A stretch of 64,000 bases of DNA. Origin: Flectonema sp. DT1601 (taxonomy: Eukaryota > Euglenozoa > Diplonemea > Diplonemida > Diplonemidae). The stretch lies in the NCBI GenBank assembly GCA_964019425.1, contig OZ025820.1, forward strand, positions 956,593-1,020,592, in the 5' to 3' direction. The position numbers and the translations under genes were made by a program. The notes beneath the pieces are model-generated. The model did not search any database, was not told where the DNA came from, and saw nothing but the letters and a program-made list of their open reading frames with translations. Positions 25,539 through 36,980 of the stretch are shown piece after piece; position 1 is the stretch's first letter; the number at the start of each line of letters is the position of its first letter.

Positions 25539-27278
25539 ATGGAAAGATATGACGACCTTTATTATTATTATGCCTGCGATCAACCTTCTGATGAAGACAG
25601 CCTGACGTCGTTTTCAACAACAGACGATGAGGGAGAAGAAGAGAAAGACCGACGAGTCAGTGTTGTTACTCACAGAGGAGGGATGTTCATTGGGAGCGAT
25701 CCTTTAGCTGATTCGACAGAAGAAACATATCAGAAAAGTGATGAATCAGATAATCACCGCAGCTGTGAGTGTGACTTTGAAGGAATTCATATTTACGTCA
25801 GAACAGAAGAGGAAGTTGCGATACCAATCGAACTTCCTATTGATTGCACAGTCGGTGAATTAAAGAAAGCTTTAGTAAAGAAGCAACTTATTAAACTTGA
25901 CAGAGAAATGATTTCTATTTTAAATGAATCAATTCTGACTGAAGATAATGAAGTTGAGTTATCAGACACGGCTATTGAACCTGAGTCAATAATTGAAGTC
26001 ATACCAATGTCTCAAAAATACGCACTCGAATATCTTCAAAAGAAAGGAATCGCTCAGCCAACAACAACTACTGTTAGTAAGGCAATTCGATCTGGTGAAT
26101 ATGATATCCTTTGTTTGATTGCAGCAAGTGGATTTGACATCACCCTGCCCCATCTTTGTAAGAACCCTGTTGAGGAATCAGTCCGTCGAAACAACGTAAA
26201 AATAACAAAACTGTTACTAGATAAGGGAGGGATCGTTTTACAGTCGTTAGTTGAATACAGTTTGAGGAAAGCATCATTCGCGATTGTTCAGTTGCTTGCT
26301 GATTATGAGAAAATATCGATCGGTCGAATACGTCCCGAGACTGCTGTCCACATTGCAAGTAGGCCTCCAACAGATTGTTTAGATCTGATGATGGGAATTG
26401 GATTGAATCTCAGTATGGTTGATAGCAGAGGTCGAACTCCACTCATGTTAGCGTGTGGGAGACCACTGACACCAAATATTGTAATCTCTCGACTTTTGAA
26501 TGTTGTCCGTAAAGGTAACTATGACAGTGAAGCATCAGAAAGATTAATTAATCAAAGATGTCACGGTGGGTGTTCAGCTCTTCATCATTTAGTACTTTCA
26601 AAAAAGATTTGTATCGAAAGTCTGCGAGTCCTGTTAGATGCTGGGGCTCGGGTAAACGCTGTTGATATTGGCGGCTACACTCCTTTAATGATCGCATGCG
26701 ATTCAGGACATTCTGAACCGACTGCAATGCTACTTCGTTATGGGGCTGACATTAACGCAACTAATCACAAGGTGTCTCCTCTTTCTCTGACTTGCAAACA
26801 CCGGTGGTTGAATATCGCAAAACATTTAGTTTCTTCAGGTGCCGATATTCACACCTGTTTTAAAATTATTACATCAGAACCTGGAAGACTCGAAATGGCT
26901 CAATTTTTGTTAGCCGCAGGTGCCGGATCTCCTGAACTCATCGATACTTCAGATGAGAATGGTTATACAATGTTACACATCGCTGCTAAGAAAGGGTTTA
27001 CAGAGATCGTTACGGAACTACTAAAAGGGAAATCAAATGTTAGAACAATTAGTACGAGTGGTAGGACTCCACTAATTGATGCGTGTGCTGGGGGATTCCC
27101 TCGTGTTGTTGAATTACTTTGTAATTATCGCTCTGATATCTCAGTTAAGTGTAGCAGTGGAATGACTGCTCTGATGTATGCTGAGAGGGATCACAGGAGC
27201 GGTGTTTTTAGCTCCGCGATACTCAAAATGCTTCGGGCTGATGAAGAAGTTGTACATTTGGATCCAATGACTGCTTAA
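25539..27278 (+). CDS. Ubiquitin-like domain plus ankyrin-repeat protein
   Basis: 579 residues from the first ATG at 25539; the open frame extends 96 bases further upstream but contains no ATG there. The N-terminus (~1-80) is acidic and Tyr/Ser-rich. Residues ~83-156 have the alternating strands of a ubiquitin-like fold (IHIYVRTEEEVAIPIEL, then TVGELKKALVKKQ, ending IIEVIPM). The rest is made of ankyrin repeats, clearest at SRGRTPLMLACGRPL, DIGGYTPLMIACDSGH, ENGYTMLHIAAKKGF and TSGRTPLIDACAGGF. Such proteins act as protein-binding scaffolds, often linked to the ubiquitin system. The specific partner is unknown. The layout resembles the gene at 46470, where a ubiquitin-like N-terminus precedes leucine-rich repeats. 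Confidence 0.85.
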   Translation: MERYDDLYYYYACDQPSDEDSLTSFSTTDDEGEEEKDRRVSVVTHRGGMFIGSDPLADSTEETYQKSDESDNHRSCECDFEGIHIYVRTEEEVAIPIELPIDCTVGELKKALVKKQLIKLDREMISILNESILTEDNEVELSDTAIEPESIIEVIPMSQKYALEYLQKKGIAQPTTTTVSKAIRSGEYDILCLIAASGFDITLPHLCKNPVEESVRRNNVKITKLLLDKGGIVLQSLVEYSLRKASFAIVQLLADYEKISIGRIRPETAVHIASRPPTDCLDLMMGIGLNLSMVDSRGRTPLMLACGRPLTPNIVISRLLNVVRKGNYDSEASERLINQRCHGGCSALHHLVLSKKICIESLRVLLDAGARVNAVDIGGYTPLMIACDSGHSEPTAMLLRYGADINATNHKVSPLSLTCKHRWLNIAKHLVSSGADIHTCFKIITSEPGRLEMAQFLLAAGAGSPELIDTSDENGYTMLHIAAKKGFTEIVTELLKGKSNVRTISTSGRTPLIDACAGGFPRVVELLCNYRSDISVKCSSGMTALMYAERDHRSGVFSSAILKMLRADEEVVHLDPMTA

Positions 27279-28461
27279 ACAAATCTCACTGTGAGGCAAC
27301 TGTTCTGAACTAGTGCGACTCAGGGTTGCGTTAAATTATTTGAGAAAGTATTTATTCAGTCTGTGAATTGTTTGATATGGAACTCAGTGAATGGTATTTG
27401 TGTCGTTCGTGTTATTTGTTATTTTTAGAAGTTCAGATATCTTCCGGTTGTGAAAACAGTTGTAAGATACTTCATACTTCTCTTGCATGGCAGCCACCAT
27501 GTGCGTAGTTCAAATTGTCGTTCTGTTTTTTTTTCTTTTATTCTTTGTGGAGTAGGAACGACTCACTCGTTTCCCTTCGCTGTTTGCGAGCCCAAAAAGA
27601 ACTGCAGAGTTTTAGTCCTCAAGCAAGACACAGAACTATCAGTTTTTCTTTTCTTGTTTTCCCTTCTGATATTTCTCCAAGAATATCAACTTCGGAGTAA
27701 CTGCAGACATTCTTTCTTTCAACGTCTGCTTTTGCGAGAATTTTATTTGCAGTTCTTCCGTACGTCAGTCCGAACATTCGTTGTGTTCGTGCGACTCTTG
27801 TGGGTGACGAAAGTCATACTTTGATCCCTTTTTTGAACAGAAGAAGACCTTGTCTGTCTGGCAAGTACTCTTTAGTCCATTGTAGGGCTATTGATGTTTT
27901 TCTTTCCATTTTTTTCTTTCAGGTATGTTGCCATTCTTTTAGTTTATTCTTTACGTAGGTGCTTTCCTGCGAACCCACCCTTTGTGGGTCTGCTGTTGTT
28001 TCATGTCGTATTTGTCAGTTGCTTTATCTGTCCCCTCTCATAATTAATTGATCACGCAAACAGATAAATATTTTAATTTACTTTACAGGAATTACTTAAT
28101 GCTGATGTCAATAACAATCGAGAGATAGATTCTATTCTACGTAGTGACGACAGTTTGTGAAATGTCAGATCTCAACACAAAGTGCAGGACCAAAGTCCTT
28201 GGTTTTTGCAACGGGAGGTAACTTAACGAATTCTCGAAACTATTTAGCTCTGACTCTCATTAAAATAAATAAAATAATAAATATATTTTTGCATTCGAAA
28301 AAGAAGCCACATCAAAAAACAAAAAGTGTGGGTAGTTACTACCCCGAAGACTGTTTTTAGTCAACAAGTGTGCTCTCGCTGTTCTACGAATGCAACAAAA
28401 CGAAACGTTCAAGTTACCAATTTAAATCACTTCAACCCTCACAAAGTTAATTTTTAACAAA
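27279..28461. other. Intergenic with one possible terminal exon
   Basis: T-rich sequence with a small hairpin (ACCCAC/GTGGGT near 27974-27989). Apart from the exon candidate at 28089-28160, no gene is evident. Confidence 0.4.
28089..28160 (+). other. Possible last exon of a small unrecognised gene
   Basis: After an acceptor-like TTTACTTTACAG the sequence reads 23 codons, ELLNADVNNNREIDSILRSD and three more residues, then TGA. The composition is protein-like, but I could not build the upstream exons. Confidence 0.2.
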
Positions 28462-30714
28462 ATGGATACTGAGAGCACATCTACTTGGGCTTCCTGTGAG
28501 AGTAACACAACTGAAGAAGACACAACTGAAGAAGACACAACTGAGGTAAACACAACTGAGGTAAACACAACTGAGGTAAACACAACTGAGGTAAACACAA
28601 CTGAGGTAAACACAACTGAGGTAAACACAACTGAGGTAAACACAACTGAGGTAAACACAACTGAGGTAAACACAACTGAGGTAAACACAACTGAGGTAAA
28701 CACATCCGAAGAAGACGAATCAATTCCTGCAGTAGATGTGGTTGTAGACGGGGTTGCTATTGTAGTTGAGCCTCCCTCGAATGTTACTCAAATGGCGCAG
28801 AATCACTTAGCTCCCAATCCGTCATTGCTAAAGGGGAGTAGAACTGAGAGACTGAAGGAACAGGGAAAACAGGGAGTTGATCAAAAAGAATTAATTAATC
28901 AAATCAGAGAAATTACAAACCTGAATGGGATTAGTGATCAGTTATCTGATGAGATACTAACGGAGATGACGAGAGAGATATTTAAAGCGGCAAACTTGAA
29001 CAGCGACAGACACTTGTTGACGTTTGAACAGTTCACATCAATTATGAATGATATCGATTCCAATATTTTGGAAATGAAGTCACCCGAAAAGGAACTTCGC
29101 AAGCAGAATCTCTCGTTTTACTTTTTCAACAAGAAATTGGTTCGCTTTGTCGTTTTCTTGGTCATCTTAATGATTGCGGCCTTCGTCTGGTACTTTGCCA
29201 TTTATGGGCAAAAGACTAACAGCGTTGCATTGTACTCGTGGTCACTCCCTATTGCAAAAGGCTCTGCGCAGGTTATAAAGTTGTGTCTTGTTCTTCTCAC
29301 CCTCACAGGGACCAAACGCGTTGTGACGTATCTTCGAAACGTATCCTGTCTTACTGCGGTGTTGCCATCTAATCATCTTACTACAGTTCACAAGTATTTA
29401 GGAATTGTTGTTTGCATCGCTTCACTCATTCATGTTATTTGTCATGCTGTTAATATTAAGAATGTCACTGATACTTCACGACTCTCTGAGTGGCTTTCGG
29501 TAAATCCGGGAAAGAAGCAGCCAACAGTCGGCGACATGTTCAGTAGCTATGTATCGATTACGGGTATTGTTTTATTTCTTCTGTTGTTCATTGCTGTTCC
29601 ATTCGCCGTTTCACTCCCAAATAGCTACCTCGCCACGAAATTCAAAATATTTGAGAGCTACGATAAGTTTGCAGTCACTCACCAGCTGCTGATCATTTTT
29701 CTAATCGTCGCCTGTGTCCACCCACTTCCAGCCTTTCCATTTTCAAACAATGGTGCTTTTTTTGATCAAAAGGCCAACACATTGTGGTGGCTCATCGTCC
29801 CACTTATGCTTTATTTTCACGAACGAATTACTCGTTTCATCCGCGGGAAGTTTCCTGTAAAGGTGAATTCTTTTGAAGTATACAGCAAGAAGGTTTTGGA
29901 ATTAAAGTTGAGCAAACCGAAATGGTTTGCAACTCCAAAGTGCGGACAATATATATTACTTCGGGACAACACTATTAATGGAGAGTGGCATCCTTTTACA
30001 TTAACATCGTGTCCAGAAGATGACTTTCTGATGGTTCACATAAAACCAGCCGGAGATTGGACGTCAGCATTGCTTCAGAAGTATTGGGAAAAAAGCTGTC
30101 TTCCCAACTTCGAAAATGAACCGAAAACCTGCGGTCGTATTTGTATTGACGGCCCGTTTGCAGCACCAGCTGAGGACATTCATTCTCGATTCAGTTCATG
30201 CATTCTTATTGGAATTGGTATCGGAAGTACCCCGTTCGTCTCCGCAGCTCGGTCGCTTCTTTTTTCTGCAAATGGAAAACGCAACACTCATATTACAAAG
30301 TTAGACATGGTTTTAGTGTCTCAGGACGTCCCCTCAATCGCTTGGCTCAAAACTGGTCTGAATAATTTAAATTTCGAAGGAATTGAAAAAATAGACATAA
30401 CAATTTCTGTTTACTTAACATGTGCAAAAGGTTTACTCGGATCTAATACTCCGGGAAGTCAATTTTTCAACTTTGGACACAAGTCATTGTATTCAAAAAC
30501 AGGAAAGGATATTCTAACTGGATTCAATGTCGAAACTCGCTTTGGAAGACCAGACTGGAACGATCTGCTAAATTCTGCTCGACAAGACAAGGTTGCCGGT
30601 CAAATTGGTGTCTTTGCTTGCGGACCAGATCAGGTTACAGAAATCCTTCAGAAAACGTGTAACGATTACTCGACCAGAGAAGTTTCCTTCAAGTTTGTTA
30701 AAGAAGTGTTTTAA
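28462..30714 (+). CDS. NADPH oxidase (NOX/ferric reductase family) with acidic repeat N-terminus and EF-hand-like region
   Basis: 750 residues in one exon. Residues ~16-83 are an acidic TTEED/TTEVN repeat. A helical region near 170-215, with DSDRH-like and DIDSN motifs, resembles a degenerate EF-hand pair. From residue ~228 there are about six membrane helices with the heme-ligand histidines in VHKYLGIV and HVICHAVN. The dehydrogenase part has the FAD-binding HPFTLTS motif, then the NADPH motifs GIGIGSTPF and VFACGPDQV, and ends in VSFKFVKEVF like other NOX proteins. The enzyme passes electrons from NADPH across the membrane to oxygen, making superoxide; calcium control would fit the EF-like region. 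A ferric-chelate reductase is the alternative. Confidence 0.93.
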   Translation: MDTESTSTWASCESNTTEEDTTEEDTTEVNTTEVNTTEVNTTEVNTTEVNTTEVNTTEVNTTEVNTTEVNTTEVNTTEVNTSEEDESIPAVDVVVDGVAIVVEPPSNVTQMAQNHLAPNPSLLKGSRTERLKEQGKQGVDQKELINQIREITNLNGISDQLSDEILTEMTREIFKAANLNSDRHLLTFEQFTSIMNDIDSNILEMKSPEKELRKQNLSFYFFNKKLVRFVVFLVILMIAAFVWYFAIYGQKTNSVALYSWSLPIAKGSAQVIKLCLVLLTLTGTKRVVTYLRNVSCLTAVLPSNHLTTVHKYLGIVVCIASLIHVICHAVNIKNVTDTSRLSEWLSVNPGKKQPTVGDMFSSYVSITGIVLFLLLFIAVPFAVSLPNSYLATKFKIFESYDKFAVTHQLLIIFLIVACVHPLPAFPFSNNGAFFDQKANTLWWLIVPLMLYFHERITRFIRGKFPVKVNSFEVYSKKVLELKLSKPKWFATPKCGQYILLRDNTINGEWHPFTLTSCPEDDFLMVHIKPAGDWTSALLQKYWEKSCLPNFENEPKTCGRICIDGPFAAPAEDIHSRFSSCILIGIGIGSTPFVSAARSLLFSANGKRNTHITKLDMVLVSQDVPSIAWLKTGLNNLNFEGIEKIDITISVYLTCAKGLLGSNTPGSQFFNFGHKSLYSKTGKDILTGFNVETRFGRPDWNDLLNSARQDKVAGQIGVFACGPDQVTEILQKTCNDYSTREVSFKFVKEVF
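28504..28703 (+). repeat. 15-bp coding minisatellite in the NOX gene
   Basis: The unit ACTGAGGTAAACACA, encoding TEVNT, occurs about 11 times in a row, preceded by two variant TTEED units. The copies are practically identical and stay in frame, so length changes would add or remove five acidic/polar residues at a time. Confidence 0.9.
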
Positions 30715-33381
30715 TCTGAAGTTCTAACTGACTTGCGAATCAGACCTACGATAGTCTCTGTGGCAGTTGGTGTCTTTCCGTTTCGTTGGCTACTTGCAGA
30801 TAGCGGACTGAGAGAGAAATTTAAACTCATTTTCTTTTTACATTTATTTGCAATTTATGTCTTTTTAAATTGCTCCAACTATTCTTACATTTCTACAATT
30901 TCCAATCAAATAAATAGAGCACGATGGGGCGAACCTTCCTCGTTTCATCTATCTTTATGCTTCCTTTTCTTAACTTTTGCTTTGGCGACCAACGACTTTT
31001 CGTTACTGAAAGTACTGAAAGTATGTTACTTGTCGCAAAAAGCATTTGATTGTTTAACTTTATAACTTGTCTAATTTTACAACCTTTTTATAATCCTCCT
31101 ATATTAGTCTATATTGAAGCTTTCTGCTGTTTTGAGATTCTATTTCGGATAAGATCCTTTTGAGTGAAGTAATACTTTTTGCATGTGCTGCATCACTTGC
31201 TAATAGTGATCATTATCTATTTAATAAATTTGTATGTTTTTTATCTCAAATGAGCAGGAGGCTTTTATTGCGGCTTGCAAAGTTCACGACCACTTAGATT
31301 TGCAAACTATTTCTTCCCTCTTTTTCTCTCTCTAATGTTTGCTTTTCTCTGTGATTCGACATCTTTGTTTTTAGTTCCTCTTCTACAGTTAGCCTTTTCA
31401 AGTGAGGAGCATTTCTACTGCAGTTCTTTTTTCTGTTCATTTCTATTTGACTCTGTCTTCCGGTCCGGCGCAGTTATGACCATAAACTAACTTACCTGAT
31501 CCTTTTATTTTCATTTATTGCTTAGTGATATGGCTATGTGCTGCCCAATTTTTGTAAAGCTTTCGGTAAGCCCAAAGTACAATTTGAGTAACTGGGGGTG
31601 AACGATCCTCGGTAATGTTTCGGGGTTTTCTATTTTCTTGCGTTGTATGTGGGCGTATGGCACATGGTCGTATTATAAAGAAAAATAAAAAAGATTTTTT
31701 AATTTTTTTCACCTTTTCACCCTACTCCCAGATCATTTCTCTTTTATTTTCTTTAGTTGTTTTCAACCTGTTAGCCTCTGGGCAAGGTGGAGGCTGGAAG
31801 TCGATCACTTCCAGCCGAAGCTATAAAACTACAATCTTCGCGATTGGGTCCTTACTGATGCGGGCTTCCCAAACCCCTCGTAGTCATCAGTTTTGTATTT
31901 TGCTAACTAACAAACCAACTCTCTTATTTTAATCTGTTAGCTTCTGGGCAGGGGGGGTTGAGCACTTCCGGCCGGAGTTATAAAACTTCTGTATTTTGCT
32001 AACTAACTAACTTCCTTAAGATTTTATCTTTTGTTTTTTTCCCCCTCAACTAGTTTATGAGAGATGGTAGATTGGCTACAGATTCTAATTAGTGTTAACT
32101 AAGTCAGATGCGAATCGGTGTCAGTCAAAATCTTCATACTTGTTTCCATTTCCTTTGTACTTATTATAAATGTCTACACTTTCTTATTCCAAGAAAGGTG
32201 AGAAATATGAGCTGTCTTCGAGGGACCGGCTTGCCTGTTTTTTTTTTTTTTTTTTTTTTTTTGTACCTACAAACCCGTTGTTGGTAGAAAGAGATTTTTA
32301 GAAACGTAACTAACCTATTCCTTTCCTTTATTAGGATTTACCTGGTTGCGAACATAAGAAAGTAAAAATTGAGGTTTTTGCCGATTTCTTTCTTTTTTTT
32401 TTTTCGTGGTAAAGGCGACGTTCGACACATGTTATTATTTGGTGAGTAAAGTGTTATGGTTATGAATGAAATACTACTTCAAATGTAATTTATTACTCCG
32501 ATCTCTCTTCCGCATCATTTCTTTTTTTTATTTTCAACGTAATTCAAGTCTCTGAGACTCATCATTAAGAGAGCCGCAGTTGAAGGGATGGAACTCAGCT
32601 GATCAAAAAAGCAAATAAAAACTAGCGCTTCCTGGAGAGCTCCGATGAATAAAAGAATTCAGGTCTTTGAAACAGAATGTTGATATAAATCCGAATTATC
32701 AAAAAAAAAAAACTGAAATGAAGTTATCCCGGAACTTACTCAAAGGGGAGATTTAGGTTTTCTTTTTTTTTTTTTTTTTTAATAAATTATATTATAATAA
32801 TATTTAAATGTTATCTTTGATTTAGTTCACTATTTTATAACAAAACTCAGATTCTAACTAGCTGGCTGTTTCCACACATGTTTTATGGAACTATAACATT
32901 TCTTTTTTTATATCTTAAGAAACTAATATTCTAATTGGCTGTTGTGTTTTGAAAGTAGCTTGATAGTTAACAAAGAAAATAACAACAGCAGAATATCATG
33001 GGAGGTCACTTTCATTGTAACGATCGTTCTGTCGAATACCAAATAGACTCAAAGCAACTTCCATAATTCGGATTTTCTTTTTAATATTGCAATCAATTCT
33101 CAATATGTGTTTTGTTCTGTCTTTCTTCATTCAGTAACAACATTCCTTGAGACATTTCTGCTTGGTCGAAGGGTAAAAAATATTAACAACAAGTGATTTT
33201 ACTTCTTACTAATAATAAATAAATATTAACATTCCGTCCTATTGATTGAACAACAAGTTCTTCGGGAGTTGGAAGTTTAATTTTTTTTTTTTTTTTACAA
33301 GTATTGTAAGAACGAAAAAGAATGTTGGCATCACACGTAAACCTCCTTTAGCTTTATCAGTTAAGTCGGTTCACGGGTTTT

Positions 33382-33753
33382 GTGCACAAAACAAACGAAA
33401 TCGGAAAACTATTCAGATTAAGAGCCGTCATTATTATCTCATGCATGTTATTTCCCTGTACGTCAGTTTTTTGCTGTCTCACGAGTGATCAGCAAAATGA
33501 GACTCATCTGAATGGTTCTGACCTTCCAGAAAGTGAATTTTCTGAGTCGTTTCCCATTCTGCAACCCCCCTCTTCTGTTTGTATGTTATGGTTGTTCAAT
33601 AACTTATTCATTTATTGCAAGTTGTCCAACCTCAAAACCTGCAGTGTTATCCATTCACTGCCCTCACACACATTGGGCATCTTTAAAATGAGTGCACTCC
33701 AGCTGGAGGATGCTCTGCTTGACGAGGTGTCGAAAGAACGAATTAAATATTAA
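33382..33753 (+). CDS. Weak open frame, possible small protein
   Basis: An open frame of 123 codons with no ATG at its first codon. Its middle (SDQQNETHLNGSDLPESEF) and end (MSALQLEDALLDEVSKERIK) look protein-like. A possible 64-bp intron (GTATGT...CTGCAG, from ~33580) of the size usual here would change the frame. I cannot decide whether this is a gene. Confidence 0.2.
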   Translation: MHKTNEIGKLFRLRAVIIISCMLFPCTSVFCCLTSDQQNETHLNGSDLPESEFSESFPILQPPSSVCMLWLFNNLFIYCKLSNLKTCSVIHSLPSHTLGIFKMSALQLEDALLDEVSKERIKY

Positions 33754-34774
33754 AACTTTAACCTATCTTCTTTATATAAATCCCCACTCGCGAAAAGGGT
33801 CAATGTAAACAAGCTAAGTAATATTTTCATTTCTTAAACAATGAATGGCTGATCGGGTTTGTTACCTACCATCTGATTCCTTTTCTGTCACAGAGACAAA
33901 CAACTTTTTAATTTTAATTTTTTCTTTTTTTTTTGGTAGTTCTTATCAGAACAAATGTGTCACTTAGTCTGTTTTTTTAGTTTAACTTGTTCCTTTAGAA
34001 TGATTAAACACCTGTCCTCTTTCGGTGTCTGTGCATATGAACTGTCTTCCTTTCCTATTGAAACCAATATTGGTATCATGTTTTCGGACACTAATCCGTT
34101 AGCAATCATCTTCTCTTCTATTATTTGCACGCTGGCACAAATGATTATTTGAAATAATTAATCGTTATTTGTCATCACCTTCGATTCAAAATTGTATTTT
34201 GCTAACTAACAAAAATCCGTCCTCTTGCACCTTTTACTTCATTTGAAGAGTTTGTTGGCACATAATTTTCTGCCAGGCTTTACGAGTTGTTATGAAGTAA
34301 TATTTACTATCAAAGTTGTCTGAGATCCTTTATGACAAGGAATTCAAGACTACTCTCTTCCTTTATTTTTAATTCTATTTGTGACTGCGTTTGGATTTAC
34401 CATCCATCCATTGCGATTTCACATATCGCAGTGAGTCCATCTTCCTCGTTTCCCATTCACACTAAACCGTAGTATGCACCAACTCTGGTTATCTATTTCT
34501 TGAGTTGTCTATGACGTGTTGTTTATTATCCTTAATACATAACACCCCCCCCACTGAGAAGAGTTGTCTGACCGTACGACTTAATTAGTTTCTATTATTG
34601 AATCAAATCTCTCTCGATCCACATGGTATGAACGTTCAATACTATTGATTTCCATTCCTTCACAAGTGAAAAGGAAGTTGCCATTCTGATCACCAGAGTT
34701 AGCGAACACTGTGAAGAACAAACTAAAAAATATTTTTACAATCACTTCTTTCCTGAACTGAATTACAATTGATA

Positions 34775-34917
34775 TGTCATTCCATACTAATGAGGAAATC
34801 CAATACAAGAACAAGGTTCTCGTATTGCATTTTTTCCCTTCCTTTCTAATCATCAAATATTTTTCTTTAAATGATATTCTATTTTTTGTTTCTTTTTCCC
34901 GGCTAACTAATATTTAA
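34775..34917. repeat. Dispersed palindrome-bearing repeat, copy 1
   Basis: It shares TGTCATTCCATACTAAT, the hairpin core and the CTAACTAATATTTAA end with the copy at 35305, over about 140 bp. The left hairpin arm is diverged (CCAATACAAGAAC), so pairing is weaker here. Confidence 0.7.
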
Positions 34918-35304
34918 CCGGCCCTCTTCAGCAGTAAGAGGTCTCTGGGGATTTCTTAATTTTAGTCCGAACTATTTGTTTGTTGTCCTACGAATTTTTG
35001 ATTCTTTTTTTGATTAAATGATAACCTACCCAATAATAATAATAATCTCACTTGACTTCTTTTAAGCACCCTTTTCTTACGATAAGAACCACTTTTGAAA
35101 CTTATAACAAGAAATGTGGAATGAAGTCCCTAAGCACTCACTGATGAAGGCCAAAAAAAGGGAAAAGTAGTACAACTTATAATAAGATGTGTTCTGAAGC
35201 CATGTTTCCACGGTGTTATGCGGAATAGCAGAACAATTTATTTAATGTTTTCAGTATCTTATTTTCTCAAAAGCATTTTTTTTTAATAATCTCATTTTCT
35301 AACT

Positions 35305-35443
35305 TGTCATTCCATACTAATAAGGAACTGCAATACGAGAACAAGGTTCTCGTATTGCAGTTCTTTTCTTTCATCAAAATATTATTTCTTTAAAATAAAT
35401 AATATTCTATTTTGTTTCTTTTTCCTAACTAACTAATATTTAA
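35305..35443. repeat. Dispersed palindrome-bearing repeat, copy 2
   Basis: It contains a perfect 18-bp inverted repeat: GAACTGCAATACGAGAAC at 35325-35342, loop AAG, and its complement at 35346-35363. The flanks match copy 1, about 530 bp upstream. A small non-coding mobile element (MITE-like) or a structured RNA element are both possible. Confidence 0.75.
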
Positions 35444-35775
35444 TAATCTCATATACTAACTTCTTTTTATCAACACCCTTAAACTTTCTTCTCTCTCTTT
35501 ATTCGTTGGTGTTTCACAGTAACCAAATAACGAACATTTCTAGTGGTTTGACCTATGCGCAACGGGTTTTTTCATTATTAGACGCAATCGTTAGTGCGTA
35601 GGTTACTGACTAGGCTTCATGTTCCTCAGTAAATTATCACATTTCTTTTTTTAAGGGAATGCACTGAACAAGAAAACATTGAAAACGCGGGAAAATCTGA
35701 TTAGCTGGGCGATGCGCTGTCTTCAATTATTCGACGCTGTCTTTATTTCTCTATTTTGTAGTAACCCAAGTAAAA

Positions 35776-36684
35776 ATGTCACACTACCAATTCTCTTCCG
35801 AAGTTAGGACTGAGATCGACCGCCTGGCACTTGAATCTGGGAAGGCAGCCCACATGCTGCGAAACTACACGCAGGGTATGGTCAGTCTGAAACACCCTGA
35901 GATCGCAACGTGCGACAACCTAGCAGGGCAAATCGAGGGTCAGTTGAGAGCGATGAGAGCACACATGAAAGAAGGACATGAGTTTAAACACATCTTGAGT
36001 GAATCGTCGAGAGCGGCCGTATTTTTATCGAGAATACTGAGCGATGACTTCATAAAAGACAAACAGGTAGACGAAGGAAGGTTGCAGAAAATACGCGAGC
36101 TACTGAAAGTTGTAACCTCAAGATTGAGAATGATTGACTATCGAATCAACGAAGCTCTTATTAGAGGATCAGAAGATATCTTTGGCGAAACAGATATTCA
36201 CATACCTGTAAAGCCAATGCTCTTACCTGATGATTTTGTTTCCAATTTCTTTGCTCCTGATTTGACAGTTGATTTAAATCGCCCGAAGTTGACAATGGAC
36301 GAACGTCTGGCAGCTGTCGTTGAAATTGCTTCTGCTCTCAGTAACAAGGCTCACGAAATTCAGGACATTGCTTCACCTTTTATTATTTCACAATATACAA
36401 AGGAGAGTGCCAACCACCTGATAGGTACCTGCGGTGGTGTCGAGAATGAAGCTCGAAAAGCCATCGCCCACTTTACACTGAATAAAGCTAATGCAGCAGC
36501 CCCTATACAAAAGAGCTTGCAAAACTTATCAAAAACGATTTCGAATCTTCAGTGTTTCATTGACGATCCGTCATTTAATTTGAATGACGTGCAAGAAAAG
36601 GCATCGACGTGTACCCAAGAGCTCTGTAAGATGACGGACATGACTCTGCAGGTGCTGTCAAAAGATGTTGCTGTAGCGTGTTAG
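35776..36684 (+). CDS. Unrecognised alpha-helical protein, 302 residues
   Basis: A single exon starts at an ATG preceded by AAAA. The product is almost wholly helical by composition, soluble, with heptad-like stretches (EIDRLALESGKAAHMLRNY, RLQKIRELLKVVTSRLRMID) and ends VAVAC. The pattern of long amphipathic helices recalls helical-bundle adaptor proteins such as the vinculin/talin type, but no motif proves it. It is followed 296 bp downstream by an EF-hand gene on the same strand. Confidence 0.75.
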   Translation: MSHYQFSSEVRTEIDRLALESGKAAHMLRNYTQGMVSLKHPEIATCDNLAGQIEGQLRAMRAHMKEGHEFKHILSESSRAAVFLSRILSDDFIKDKQVDEGRLQKIRELLKVVTSRLRMIDYRINEALIRGSEDIFGETDIHIPVKPMLLPDDFVSNFFAPDLTVDLNRPKLTMDERLAAVVEIASALSNKAHEIQDIASPFIISQYTKESANHLIGTCGGVENEARKAIAHFTLNKANAAAPIQKSLQNLSKTISNLQCFIDDPSFNLNDVQEKASTCTQELCKMTDMTLQVLSKDVAVAC

Positions 36685-36980
36685 GAGTTTTAATATTATT
36701 TACTTGACCTTGAACGGATCCCTGAACGGAGCCCTTGGCTCTTAGTATCTCAGAAAGAAAGTTATCCAGAAAAGAACAATTCTTTTTTTTTTTTTGCTTC
36801 GCCCAATCTTAGCTCCTTCAATCTGAATTCCCTCCCCTATTCGTTTTCTCCTTCACCGAGTTTAGGTTGACATCTAATTAACGTATCGTTTAGATGGTTG
36901 ACAAGCGTTATTACAAGTGTGAATGACGATCCAAATCGAATTCATCTTTTTAAGGTTTTAGTTTAACGTGCACAACAATA

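Larger units (their letters stand above)
30715..35775. other. Long gene-poor stretch with dispersed repeats
   Basis: About 5 kb with no convincing gene. It holds poly(T) tracts (32239, 32765, 33283), repeat phrases such as TTGTATTTTGCTAACTAAC (near 31895, 31993 and 34192), a CTGGAAGT/ACTTCCAG hairpin near 31794-31814 and a duplicated palindromic element (34775, 35305). One weak open frame, at 33382-33753, is listed separately. Confidence 0.5.
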
